Part shown: positions 1 to 10,941 of the stretch, one piece after another
How the letters are laid out: each line of letters begins with the position of its first letter
Numbering within the stretch: position 1 is the stretch's first letter
DNA from: Romanomermis culicivorax
Lineage: Eukaryota; Nematoda; Enoplea; Mermithida; Mermithidae
Assembly (NCBI GenBank): GCA_963922205.1
Contig: CAWUHX010000062.1
Coordinates: 124,001 to 188,000, forward strand
Length of the DNA stretch: 64,000 nt
Reading direction: 5' to 3'
Program-made: the position numbers and the translations under genes
Notes under the pieces: model-generated
Seen by the model: the letters and a program-made list of their open reading frames with translations, nothing else
What the model was told of the DNA's origin: nothing
Database searches by the model: none

Positions 1-478
1 CCTGATGAAAAATAATCATTATTATACCCGTAACCGGCGCGAAGCGCCCGAAAATTTCGAGATTTTGACCTTTTAAAGTCCACCAAAACGCATCTTTTCG
101 ATTTTGAATTCTCCAAAGTTTTTTCCACAATGAAAACCATACCCAAAATTTTTTTCCTCAAAAGACCCCATTTGAGGAAAAAAACGGTGCCCCCAAATTG
201 AAAAAATTTGGAGAAGAATGGCGTTTTTTGGGGTAAATTTTCGAAATAAGTATTTGGTTTTTTTTTGACTTTTTTGAGATTTTTGGGGACTCCCCAAAAT
301 TGTGGAAATTTCGGGACTCCCACCCTTTTAGCGCCATAGGAAACTGCTTGAGGCGCTATATTATGGAGGAAATTAGGAATGTTGGAAAAAAGCTGCGTTC
401 TTTTCATACGAGTGAAAAAAATCCATTCATCAAGACAAAAAACTAGTATTTTGATGCATTTTAGAATGTCGAAAGTTA
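1..478. other. Unassigned repeat-like AT-rich DNA
   Basis: No gene is supported here. The stretch has long T and A runs and short open frames on both strands without family resemblance. It ends at the 8-bp duplicated target of the first MITE. Confidence 0.4.
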
Positions 479-486
479 CCGGCGCT

Positions 487-672
487 CATACCTGTAATTG
501 GGGAGGGTTTGGGGGTGGGCCCACCAACTTGGCCAATCCTGTACCCAACCCCCCCAGATTTAGAAAAATTAGAAAAAAATTGGCCAAAAAGAGTCTTTTT
601 TGGCTTTTTTGGGAAAATTTTCGACTTTTTTTACCCCCCCCCCCGAAACTGCTCAGAGCTCTTGCAGGTATG
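487..672. mobile_element. MITE copy 1 (hAT-like, 186 bp)
   Basis: Termini are inverted: it begins CATACCTGTAA and ends TTGCAGGTATG. It is flanked on both sides by CCGGCGCT (479-486 and 673-680), an 8-bp direct repeat, which is the target-site size of hAT transposons. The interior has C-runs and A/T-rich text with no transposase, so it is non-autonomous. A relative lies at 1143-1312. The open frames across it on both strands are short and not considered genes. The superfamily call rests only on target-site size and terminal symmetry. Confidence 0.65.
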
Positions 673-680
673 CCGGCGCT

Positions 681-1142
681 CTGCGCTAATTTCAAGCTTC
701 GTTGGCAAAAACCCACTTTTCAAAATTTCGGATTGCGAATTTTCTGGGTTTCGGTTACTTCTGCATACTTGTAAGACCTTAGGTCGGTTGTAGGAGGTAA
801 AAATCAGCCTAGAAGTCTAAAAAACCCTATTTGTTTGCTGCAATCACGAAAATCTTTTTTTAAAGCCAGAATGGCACCTTTTTATCCTATTTTTGATTTT
901 TTTTGCATGCTGAGTCAGTCGGGGCTTAGAGGCTCCTCAATTACAACTGTTTTTTTCTGTTTGATAAGTTGTAATTTAAGTTCTTCACCACATTTTTGAC
1001 AAATTTGGATATATTTATAGCCGTTACTCGTGGGCTTTTCTAGGTATGTTCGGGTTTTCTTTGATTTGATTGCTAAAAATTTTTAAACATAAGATCATTA
1101 AGCCAAGTTAAAAAACCTAAATTTTTTAATTTTCCTACTAAA
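681..1142. other. Intergenic, nothing recognised
   Basis: AT-rich DNA between the two MITEs. No open frame with family resemblance and no RNA gene is seen. Confidence 0.4.
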
Positions 1143-1312
1143 CATACCTGTAATTGGCCCTGTACCCAACCCTCCTCCCAGACTGGGAAAAATTAGAGAA
1201 AATTGGCAAAAAAGTGCCTTTTTTGGGAAAATTTAAGAATTTTTTGGACCCCCCTCCAAAATTTCTGGTTTACCCCCCCCCCCACCGACTGGTCGGACTT
1301 CTTACAGGTATG
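1143..1312. mobile_element. MITE copy 2 (hAT-like, 170 bp)
   Basis: Same family as 487-672: it starts CATACCTGTAATTGG and ends CTTACAGGTATG. The interior shares the order C-rich block, A-rich block, C-run. Flanking octamers CTACTAAA (1135-1142) and ACACTAAA (1313-1320) match at six of eight positions, consistent with an older 8-bp target duplication. Confidence 0.6.
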
Positions 1313-3049
1313 ACACTAAATTCGCATGAATTGAATACTATTTCTGCTATGACGTGCAATCAATGTCACTGGGAATACAAAAGAATGCGAAAGTTTGTTA
1401 CTAGTCGAGGCTCAAAATGTTAAAAAACCGTGGTGAATAGAAGAACGGAATCCTAATGTTCTAATTTTACATACCTGCTACACTATTTAACGCAATTCAA
1501 GTCGCAGTCAGGGCCGTTCTTAATGGTTTAGAGGCCCTCAATTTTTTTCAATAATTATTATACACCATGCCATTTTTAGGTAATAGATGATTCACTAATT
1601 TACGTACTTTGAAATATCTAAAAACTACGTTATTACAAGATTCTAACTATTCAATTATCAAAATACATGTTATTTGACCTTCATAGCCCTCCTCTTCTGT
1701 ATTTGTCAGTTGTGTATCATCCTCCGTTTAACAAGGCTTAATTTAGGATAATATCAGAAAAATTGTCCGAATTTTACTACCCATTAGCGTTACAAAGCGA
1801 TTTATTCAATTGAACGCTATTAAATGATTCACTTACCTCGTGAGATAATCCAGAATCAAATCCTGACTTACTTATACGGGAGCTACTGGATAGGAACATA
1901 CGCTGAAGCTAAAACAGGTAAATGAAATTTTTCGTCTGTATGTTTTCAACTTCCGACTGTCTTTAAAGTCATTAATTATAGATTTTTAATTTTTGTATTA
2001 TTTTCATCCAACTAGATTTGAGTCCAGAGGTGCGTGCCGATTGTCCAGGACCATGGGAATAGTCCGAAGTTTCCTCGTACGCTGCTAATGTCGAGATTTG
2101 AAACGAAACTATAGGTCATTTCACCCTAATCGAAAATATTCTAGTCGATACTTGTCGCAATTTTGATCACTCCGCAAGTTAGTAGAATGATAAACCATAT
2201 CTGATTTATAATCCTCAAGAATTAAATTGTAAAAGATTTATTGTTTCTCAAAAATTTGATTATTGATTATTTTTGAATGTCGAAATCTATTATTTTCCAT
2301 GTCTCACGTCTTAAAAATTCAGAATTTCAACAGAACAAAGTTTTATTTTCAGCTGATCTTGCTCGACGTTTCGACTGGGATCACCTCGACTGGTTTTCTA
2401 GCGCCGATTATTCCCGTGTACATCAAATATGTGATTTTCAGGTGAGGTTAAAATGCTCATCACAGCTTCCTGTAGAAGAATCTAAATTTTCATAGAAAGT
2501 CTTTCTTTTAGCTTGTTTTTCGTTTAGAAAATTAGACTTTTTGAATCATTGTTTGACAAATTGTGAAAAAGCTTATATTTTGTGAAATTTTTCTTCAACA
2601 TTTCCCAAATATAGTAAGTATTCAAAATTCTTCACCTCTGAAAATTTGTTCTCGTATATTTGCATTCAATGAGTTTATCTTCTGTTACCAGAAAGTCTCG
2701 ACAGGGCGAATACGTAATTTGAAATCGCGAAGAAGAAAGATGAATGTGAAATTTTGTGTCACCATTATGTAAAATTTGTTTTCCTTAGTAAATGAATAAA
2801 ACTCAAAAAGCCCATTCCATTTTCATGAGATTTCTCAAAATCCTTTCGAGAAAAGATCGTTAATCATTTAATTTAACGTCAATTCTGCTAATCTCAGTTT
2901 AGTTGAAATGTTTTTGTTTGAAGAGGCGTACTATTTTTGGCTCAAATACTTATGAATTTGCTAGACAAAATTGTAATTTGATTCGCAAGTTTTTGATTGC
3001 GCCATAATTCTTGCGTCCGTTGCGCCACAAAGTCGGAGTATGGATAATC
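1313..3049. other. Intergenic, nothing recognised
   Basis: About 1.7 kb of AT-rich DNA. Small open frames (for example 2263-2495 and 2563-2772) show no recognisable domain and no convincing splice context. The first exon of the downstream DEG/ENaC copy, which should encode TM1 and the FPAITICN motif, was looked for here and not found. Confidence 0.4.
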
Positions 3050-3165
3050 GGCTTGCGTTGCTTACGTCTCCTTACGTTGCTTCCATTGTGTGCGTTGCGT
3101 CAGATTTTTTACGCAACGTAAGCAACGTAACGCAAGCAACGCAACGCACGCAACGCAAGCCTTGC
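3050..3165. repeat. CpG-rich imperfect hairpin made of short repeats
   Basis: A left arm of about 50 nt (GGCTTGCGTTGCTTACG..., from 3053) and a right arm ending in ...CAACGCAAGC (about 3162) are imperfect inverted repeats around a short T-rich loop near 3108-3118. Both arms are built from repeats of GCAACG/CGTTGC. CpG density is far above the surrounding AT-rich DNA. It resembles a short foldback structure; no target duplication could be fixed. Confidence 0.6.
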
Positions 3166-3558
3166 GTCCGAAGTATAGATGAGCCTTAACAGTTAGTTAG
3201 TCTATCAAAAAGTGACTTGTTTATTTTATACGTAAACATTCCTGCAATCTTCCACAAGAGTACTTGGCTCTCCAGTCTCCTTCACCTACACTGCCAGTAA
3301 TTTCAACTAGTTTTTTCCAATGTCTATATGACTCACTCAGTAGAGCTTCTAGTACATGTGGCTTGTACACAGAAGGACAATAGTTTGAAACCTTTTTTTT
3401 CTACTGCATTCAGCATATGACAAGAGACAAGATGGCACCTCTCTATTTCAAAGGTGTAATGATCAAGTAGCATACTGTACAACATCTCTAGGGGCATAAA
3501 GACTCTAACTCACACATACTATGCACCTAATTTTATTATTGTATCTATTTATGTTAAG

Positions 3559-4755
3559 TTTTCCAAATTTTGTCCATGCCCCGATAACTATAAGAAACGG
3601 TCAATGGAGGTGGTGTTGTGAAATTTCAATAGTGCCAACTTCTACAATATCCTAAAAGAATACTGTCCATCTGTTGATGATCAATTCCTCTTTTGCCAAC
3701 TACTCGGTAACCAATTGAACTGCACCGATGTATTCTCCCAAGTTATGTCCGACATTGGATTGTGTGCAAATTTCAATGGAATGAACTTCGCACCAATCAC
3801 AAGCCGCATCTCTAATTTGGGTAAAAATATAAACTCTTCACTTTGACTTAATTTTCATAGATTGCGTAGTTTTCTAGGCAAACTTGGAAGCTTATTCACT
3901 GCTTCTAAAATTGGTGGAATTCAGGTCAATAAGTCCAACATCCATTCGGTATTGAGCATCATTTTAAAGGTGAACAAGAAAGAATATTGCGGCAATTTGC
4001 GGAAATGGACTGGCGATGGATTCCATTACTCAATTCTCCAGCCAACTAAACCCCTATCCTTCTATGTCTTCAGCCACTTTCAGCCGAAATTCCACGCTGG
4101 GTACATCTTCAATGTTGGAATCAAGATAACAAACATCATTCGCCATACAGCCCACTTTGGTCGTTGTGTTAATAGATACGTAATGTTGCCTGGTATAGGT
4201 AGTTCGGGAGTACCTTTTGACCAATCTGCTTGCTTGCTTAGTTGCCTCACAAAACTGATATATGTTCAATGTGGCTGTTTCACCAGAGCCATTGACTCAC
4301 TGGAATTTCTGCTCAGTACTGAAAATGTGGATTTAGATTACATAAACATGTCTACACCTTGGTGTAGAACGAGTGCAGAAATGGATGGCTGTGACTCAAA
4401 GCACCTTATGCTACTGCACACGGATGAATTAATGTCTACAACTTGTCCTAGATGCTTACCTGTATGCATGGAAAGTGAATATTCGACTACAGTAACCAGC
4501 AAGAAGTTAACCAGCATACCACATTACATGAAAACTGACAGCAGTGTTGATGACCTAATTGTGGCGAACTTTTTTGTGGACTCATCCTTAGTTACAACTA
4601 TCTATGAAAATCCAGCTTTTACAACTGAGGATTTCATTGTCTATATTGGGAGTATTTTCAGTTTATTTTTTGGTATATCCTACATTTTTGTTTTGGAAGA
4701 AATTTTTAGATTTGTTTTGTACATCAGAGGGCTTTGTATTTCCAAAATTAAATAG
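3559..4755 (+). pseudogene. DEG/ENaC sodium channel copy A, 5'-truncated with nonsense codon
   Basis: Two exons of a degenerin/epithelial sodium channel subunit are visible: 3559-3820 and 3878-4755 (GT donor at 3821, TAG acceptor before 3878, phase 1). Exon 3 carries the extracellular cysteine cluster (CLLSCLTKLIYVQCGC, about residues 105-120 of the exon) and the pore/TM2 region YIGSIFSLFFGIS followed by a long hydrophobic stretch. This matches the DEG/ENaC GxS selectivity-filter segment. The first exon with TM1 and the FPA-TICN motif seen in copies B and C is absent from the 3.5 kb upstream. The upstream exon has an in-frame TGA soon after its SMEVVL stretch, where copy C has a lysine codon. 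Truncation plus nonsense argue for a pseudogene. It lies head-to-tail with copy B, and both are followed by similar TA-rich DNA. Confidence 0.8.
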
Positions 4756-4799
4756 TCTTTTAAGGAGCATCAAATGTGTCTGGAGTCTATTGAATTATG

Positions 4800-5160
4800 T
4801 ACAAATATTTGTTATTTTTGTGTTGCATTGTATTATTGTATTGTGTATTGTTTTGTATTTAGATAACCTATACAATGTTTATATAAATTGTATCATATGG
4901 GTTGTGTTACGCATATATTGTCAATGTATATTGTACATACATATTTATACATATTGTATATATATTCTGTATACATTGTACATATATTGTATATATATTG
5001 TATATACTCTGTATCTAAGTTGTACACAAATCATATATATATATATATATATATATTGTATACGTATTGTATACGTATTGTATATATATCGCATATACAT
5101 TGTATATATATATTGTATATATGTATTGTATTCTATATACTGTACAACAAATATTGTGTA
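4800..5160. repeat. TA-rich microsatellite (TATATTGTATA-type)
   Basis: Irregular TATATTGTATAC repeats with a pure TA run near 5035-5057. A similar tract follows copy B at about 8440-8930, so it was probably duplicated together with the gene. The tyrosine/isoleucine-rich open frames here are by-products of the repeat. Confidence 0.8.
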
Positions 5161-5683
5161 TTGAGTATCATACGAATAGATTTTCTAAAGTAATACAAGT
5201 AAAGATAGGGAATTTGTGTAATCACAATTATGTGAAAAATGAAAAGCAAGTGCTTCTTTTTTCAGCGATGCCCAGGTAAAAAAATAATTTGAAACATTGC
5301 GTGGTATAAACTAATTAGTCACTGTACGGAAAAGATGATCTACTTACGTAATATGAAAATAAAAGTAATTAAGACAGGACTGTTTGGACAATGATAACTT
5401 TATTTAGATCTTTTTGTGTGAACAACAACATTTAATTTACTACTTAGTCTAATAATAGTCTAATAATGCATTAGGAATTACATGTGTACGTTTCGAATAC
5501 TAGAAATCTATTTCATTCATTAAATATGTTGACATCATTAGCTTATTCTTTGGACATAAAGATGGAATGTAATTTAATTAATTTTGTTGCCCAGCATAGT
5601 TTTAAGTTGCCATGGTTACTTTGGGAGAGAAAGCAGAAGAATGTTGCCAGTAGTTTCAAATATTCAGATATATTTGCAGTGGA
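5161..5683. other. Upstream region of DEG/ENaC copy B
   Basis: AT-rich DNA with small open frames of no recognisable family. TATATTTGCAG at about 5673-5683 resembles a splice acceptor just ahead of the first coding exon of copy B, so a 5' leader exon may lie in this stretch. No clear TATA box was assigned. Confidence 0.35.
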
Positions 5684-5704
5684 AGAATCTATCCTAGTAG
5701 CAAT

Positions 5705-8412
5705 ATGAACATACTCCCAAGTCAACTTTTGAACAAGCATTTAAAGTTGGGCCAGTGCTGCTATTACATGCTGGTATTGGTACTTATTTCATCTAGTCTA
5801 GCCATTGCTGCTGGAACCATCAAGCTCTATTTCAGCAATGCTGTCAAAAATAAAATAATCACAAATTTCGTGAAACATTTAGAATTCCCCGCAATCACTA
5901 TTTGTAACCAGTTGATCGCCAAACGAGTGCCTACATGCGAGATCCCTGCTTCCGGCTTTTATTGGCGGTTATTTTCTCTATTGCCTAAGCTGGAATATGG
6001 CATTTGGACCAAAAAAACCACAGATGAAGTAAGTCGTTTGGATTTTTCTTCGAATTCCTTAGTTACAGCATGTATTCCCTGTGTTGAAGGGCTTCCTGTG
6101 TGGTGCTGGAGCTGTCCCACTACTGGCCAATGTCAGGGTAGGTGTGACCATCTCGACCAGGGTTCAACAAAAATGGCCAAGTTTGGAACTCATGGATTGG
6201 CTGAATTGTCAATGCTATGGGTGGGATGTCATATGTTGCCATACAACATCTCTCACTCCTTAGAGCAACAAAGGGCTCCTGGTACAGTCACCAGTGTTGG
6301 AATGCATCCTGGATGGCACTGCAGCTGTCCCACCACTGACCAATGTTTTGGTAATTGTGACCATCACAGTCAGGGCTCAACAAAAATGTGTGGGTTGAGG
6401 ACCCCCGGATTGGCTGAATCATCAACCCTACAGGTGGAATGTTGTATGTTAAAATACAACACCTGTTCACTATGCATGACACATGAGTCAAAAGATGTCA
6501 CCAGTATAACTAAAGGCTATTTCTTGTACACAACTCTTCAGTCTAGCATAATCGAAAGAATTTCCTACAAGTGAGGGTCAGTACAGTGTAATGGCTGTCC
6601 AGCATGCTAAAATAACCTGGTGGTGCTAGATGACTCTCAACTATTGTTCTAAGTGTAAGCAAAATTTCCCTGTCATAAGTGGCTTCAAAGAGAGTAACAT
6701 CAGAAAAGTGTGTATGCTGTATGGCAACATACAACATTCCACCCATAGCATTGATGTCATAGCCAATCCACGGGTTCCAAAGCTGACCATTTTTATTGAG
6801 CCCTGGTCAGGCTGGTTACACCTACCCCGACATTGGCCAATGATGGGACAGCTACAGCGCCACCCAGGAAGCCCTTCAACATGTATAGACTCAAACTATA
6901 GTTTGCTTTCCAAATGCATTTTTCTTGCAAAATGTTGAAACCAAGTGCTACCTGTACTGCACGAAACAGTATCTTGAGTTACAGTAAAGGGAAGATTTTC
7001 GAGAATATTACAGTGCCTTGAGTGTTGTCATACTGTTGGTCGAATAAAAGTGCATCAACACTACAAATTCTAAGAAATCCCTGATTGACAGTTATTGCAT
7101 CAAAATTAATTAAGGCTTAATGATCAGGTAGCAAACTATATAACACTTGTAAAGACACAAAAATCCTAATTCTTTGATCCAATGTTCTATGATACAAAAT
7201 TTATATGATTTTTGTTAAGTTTTCTAAATTTTGTCCATGCCCTAATAACTACGAAAAACAGTCAATGGAGCAAATGTTTCAAAGTTTCAACAGCGCCAAC
7301 TTCTACAAAATCCTAAAAGAATACTGCCCATCAATTGATGATCAATTTCTCTCCTGCCAAGTATTTGGTAACCTGATGAACTGCAGTGATGTACTCTCGC
7401 AAGTCTTATCCGACATTGGATTGTGTACAAAATTTAATGGAATGGACTTGGCACCACTTGTAAGCCACAGGTCGCATTCAGGTAAAAATATAAATTTTTA
7501 ATCTTGACTTATTTACCCAGTTTGCCAAGTTTTATAGGCAAACTTGGAAGCTTCTTTAGGGCTTCAAAATTTCACGGATTACAGCTCAATCAATCAATTA
7601 TCCATTCGGTAGTGAGCTTTGTGTTAAAAGTTAACAAGAAAGAATATTGTGGAAATTTGCGGAAATGGACTGGTGATGGATTCCATTACTCTGTTCATCA
7701 GCCGACTAAACCCATACCGCTACATGTCTTGAGCCATTTTCAGTTGAAGTTGCATGCTGGATACATCTTTGACGTGGGAATCAAGGTAACGAACATCATA
7801 CGTAATACAGCCCATTTTGGTCGTTGTGTCAATAGGTATGTAATGTTGACGGGAAAAGGTAGTTCGGGAATGGCATTTGATAAATCCATTTGCTTGGTTA
7901 GTTGTCTGGCAAAAAAGATATATATTGAATGTGGCTGTTTCACAAGAGTCATCGACTCACTGGATTTGCTGCTCAGCACTGAAAATTTCGATCTGGATTA
8001 CATAAACATGTCTACACCTTGGTGCAGTACAAGACTGGAACTGGATGCCTGTGACGATGACCACCTTCTTTTAGGCCACACGGATGAATTCATGTCCATA
8101 AATTGCCCTAAATGCTTGCCTGTTTGTGTAGAAAGTGAATATTCCATGACAGTTACCAGCAAGAGGTTGAGGGGTGCACCTCATAACCTGAAAATTGACA
8201 GTTTTGTCAACGACCTAATTGTTGTCAATTTTTTTGTGGATTCATCCTTAGTCACAACTATCTATGAAAATCCAGCATTCACAACTGAAGATTTCATTAT
8301 TTATATTGGTAGCATTTTTAGTTTGTTTTTCGGAATATCATACATTTTTGTTTTGGAAGCAGTGTTCAGATTTGTTTTGTACATCAGAGAGCTTTGTATT
8401 TCCAGAATTTAA
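5705..8412 (+). CDS. DEG/ENaC family sodium channel subunit, copy B (three exons)
   Basis: Exons 5705-6028, 7220-7481 and 7538-8412 join in frame to about 486 residues, near the lower end of the family range. Family members are trimeric plasma-membrane cation channels with two membrane spans and a large cysteine-rich ectodomain. Exon 1 has TM1 (hydrophobic around residues 18-40) followed by the hallmark LEFPAITICNQL. Exon 3 has the CLVSCLAKKIYIECGC cysteine cluster and the pore/TM2 segment YIGSIFSLFFGIS. Donors are GTAAGT (6029) and GTAAAA (7482). The acceptor of intron 1 is TTGTTAAG rather than YAG; the acceptor of intron 2 is TATAG. No stop codon was found in the joined exons. The start is the first ATG of the open frame, but the frame is also open from a TTTGCAG acceptor-like site at 5683, so the N terminus may be longer. 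Intron 1 is filled with R1 repeats. Ligand and exact channel type are unknown. Confidence 0.8.
6075..6900. repeat. R1 dispersed repeats inside intron 1 of DEG/ENaC copy B
   Basis: Two inverted units (about 6081-6260 and 6275-6450) and one direct unit (about 6700-6890) of a roughly 150-200 bp repeat. Its core reads TGGCCAGTGGTGGGACAGC followed by a CCACCCAGGAAGCCCTTCAA-type block. The same repeat recurs at 38100-38640, 58740-59230 and 63300-63660. The long open frame running on from exon 1 to 6574 is read-through into this repeat. Confidence 0.7.
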
Positions 8413-8439
8413 TATTTTTTAAGAGGCATCAATTGTGTA

Positions 8440-8930
8440 GGTATAGTTGGATTTTATTGTACTATTGTATTGTATTGTGTATTGTATTGCATATGTCGTA
8501 TACATATATTGTATACTGTATACAGGGCTGTGCCCAGGATTTTTTCATGAATAGCCCCAGAAAATGTTTATGTTATGCGGATATACTGTGTGCATGCTGC
8601 GTCGTGCATGGCCCCGACTGTATATATATTGCATATGTTTTATATATATATTTTATACTGTGTATATATTGTGTATATATTTTGTATATATTTTGTATAT
8701 ATTTAGTGTGTGTATATTTTATGTATATTTTGTATATATTTAGAATATGTATATTTCATGTTTATTTTGTATATATTTAGTGTATGTATATTTTACATAT
8801 TTTTTGTATATATTTAGTGTATTTACATTTTACGCATATTTTTTAAATTTCTTTTACATATATTTTTATATATTTTCTATATACATTGTTTAAATGTATT
8901 TATTATATATATTATATATAACATATAAAT
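8440..8930. repeat. TA-rich tract downstream of DEG/ENaC copy B
   Basis: Starts with TTGTACTATTGTATTGTATT and becomes TATATTTTGTATATATTTAG-type repeats. It resembles the tract after copy A at 4800-5160, which supports tandem duplication of gene plus 3' flank. A non-TA insert sits at about 8525-8620. Confidence 0.75.
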
Positions 8931-9096
8931 ATATGACGAATAAAATTTACCACCGTCACATTTAGCTTTCATTACATTTACCATTTTGGAATTTTTTGGT
9001 TGCCTGTTTTGCTAATAATAATTAAGGAAGCAAATAACTTTCTGCTTTGGAGTTGACTGGTAAAATTCCTGCAAATGTTTTATTCATGTCAGTCCA

Positions 9097-9896
9097 GTTA
9101 GCTTTGGTGCACCGACAATTGAGCGCCGACAATTGAGTGCCGACAACTGAGCGCCGACTATAATGCATTATAATTGAGCGTTTTTTTTCATTTACTGAGC
9201 GCTACGGAATACTAGCATTTCAGTGATTATCTACCGTAATGTATATATGTCCATACGTCTAATATTATGAATCGAACAAATATGGTCATTTTTGATTCGT
9301 ATGACGAAGCCTAAGCCTAAGCCTAAGCCTAAGCCTAAGCCTAAGCCTAAGCCTAAGCCTAAGCCTAAGCCTAAGCCTAAGCCCAAGCCCAAGCCCAAGC
9401 CCAAGCCTAAGCCCAAGCCTAAGCCTAAGCCTAAGCCTAAGCCTAAGCCTAAGCCTAAGCCTAAGCCTAAGCCTAAGCCTAAGCCTAAGCCTAAGCCCAA
9501 GCCTAAGCCTAAGCCTAAGCCTAAGCCTAAGCCCAAGCCTAAGCCTAAGCCTAAGCTTAAGCCTAAGCCTAAGCCTAAGCCTAAGCCTAAGCCTAAGCCT
9601 AAGCCTAAGCCTAAGCCTAAGCCTAAGCCTAAGCCTAAGCCTAAGCCTAAGCCTAAGCCTAAGCCTAAGCCTAAGCCTAAATGCAAAATAGTTACTTCAA
9701 ACTGATTGGGTTATTTATCTGACATTAAATAGTCGGCGGCCAGTTGTCGGCGCTCAGTTGTCGGCGCTCAGTTATCTGGCGCTCAGTTGTCTGGCGCTCA
9801 GTTGTCTCGGCGCTCAGTTGTCAGCGCTCAGTTGTCGGCGCTCAATTGTCGGCGCTCAATTGTCTGGCGCTCAATTGTCGGGTCACGGTTAGCTTT
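9097..9896. mobile_element. Foldback-like element FB1 with telomere-repeat core
   Basis: A 782 bp unit (9106-9887) is bounded by a 9-bp direct repeat GTTAGCTTT (9097-9105 and 9888-9896). Its ends are inverted: CACCGACAATTGAGCGCC on the left and the reverse complement at the right end. Both arms are tandem arrays of a roughly 14-bp word, GACAATTGAGCGCC on the left (9112-9200) and GGCGCTCAGTTGTC on the right (9735-9880). Between them lies a telomeric TTAGGC array (9304-9680). Inverted arms made of short tandem repeats plus a 9-bp target duplication are features of foldback/Mutator-like elements. No transposase is present. The boundary call is strong; the superfamily is inferred. Confidence 0.8.
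9304..9680 (-). repeat. Interstitial nematode telomere repeat (TTAGGC)n, about 62 units
   Basis: Near-perfect CCTAAG repeats on the plus strand, i.e. TTAGGC on the minus strand, with about eight T-to-C changes giving CCCAAG units and one TTAAG unit. It lies inside the FB1 element and is flanked by non-telomeric DNA, so it is not a chromosome end in this assembly. The lysine/proline and leucine/glycine open frames across it are artefacts of the repeat. Confidence 0.95.
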
Positions 9897-10471
9897 AGAA
9901 TTGGAACAAATTCAGAAATCTGCCTAGAAGCACAGAAAGATCAGACGAGGGCATATGGTCAGAATATCCCAGGCCTGATATTATATTCTTGAAATTTACG
10001 ACCCCCCAGACGTGGACTAGAGACTATCTTAAAATTTTAGACAAAGACCTTGACCTCATATTCTTAAAATTTTGGACGTGATACATTTCTAACAAACATA
10101 TTAGTAACTACAATATGTTTGCCAGTACTATTCACAAACTATTCATAACATCTTTGACTTTTTGCTAACCTTTTTTTCTTTCAAGTTGGCTGTAATTCAT
10201 TCATCAAGCTTTAAAAACATGATATTCTTTTGATCAGAAAATTCTTTCAAAATCAATAATTTTTGATCAACTGTAGCAGCCGTAATGATTTTTTTTTGTT
10301 TTTTATAGTATTGCCATATTTATTCCACTTTTTTCATCGATGGGAGCAGTACATCTGAGTAAAAATTGCACTTTTATAGTGCAAAAGATAAGCCTACCTT
10401 ATGTGTGTAAAAGTATAATTCAAGGAAATGGAACATCACACTTTAAATTCCCTCATACTAAACTCATACTA
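9897..10471. other. Intergenic, nothing recognised
   Basis: AT-rich DNA without a supported gene or repeat boundary. Confidence 0.4.
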
Positions 10472-10475
10472 GTAA

Positions 10476-10740
10476 TGATGTGTTTGCATGCACACATCAT
10501 GCTGGTGCATGTGCATATAAATTTTGGGCATGCGATTTCTGCTTTTACTTTTGGGTAGCATTTTTCGTCCACAATGGACTATGTAAATTTATGTTTGTGT
10601 CATTAGTTGGGCCTTTTGTTCCTTTTTGTCTTCATTTCATACTTTGTTCACCATCCTATTATTAAGCAATAAATTATGTTAACCAGCCAGCATATGTCTG
10701 AACAGCCAGTAGAGGATAAACCTACTGACCCACACAACAG
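10476..10740 (+). mobile_element. Short LTR-like or dispersed repeat (family C), copy 1
   Basis: It begins TGATGTGTTTGCATGCACA and ends CACACAACAG, flanked by GTAA on both sides (10472-10475, 10741-10744). An AATAAATT poly(A)-signal-like word lies near the end. A relative lies at 48159-48477 with the same start and the same GTAGAGGATAAACCT tail. This could be a short solo LTR or another small element; the second copy lacks a clear target duplication. Confidence 0.45.
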
Positions 10741-10941
10741 GTAACAATAGTACTAATGAAATGGGTATCTGGATCCGCATCTGGATCTGGATCCACATTA
10801 CCTGGAATTTCTCAGGGTCCAGATTCAATTCCAGAAAAAGCATTTACTCACCAAAAGTCGTAGGTTGACGACCACCAAGCATCAGAGTTGTATGCTGAAA
10901 ATAGTAGCTGAGAGAAGACCTTAATCTGGGTTCACATCATG

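Noticed and set aside
4604-5279. Tyr/Ile/Cys-rich membrane-like proteins
   Set aside because: They run through the end of DEG/ENaC copy A in another frame and then through TA microsatellite.
6029-6574. Extension of DEG/ENaC copy B exon 1 to 6574
   Set aside because: A GTAAGT donor at 6029 aligns with the donor of copy C, and the extension lies in R1 repeat.
9304-9680. A true chromosome end
   Set aside because: The block is flanked on both sides by unique DNA and lies within an element with target duplication.
9231-9705. Long Leu-Gly and Lys-Pro repeat proteins on the two strands
   Set aside because: They are translations of the TTAGGC array, whose 6-bp period keeps frames open.
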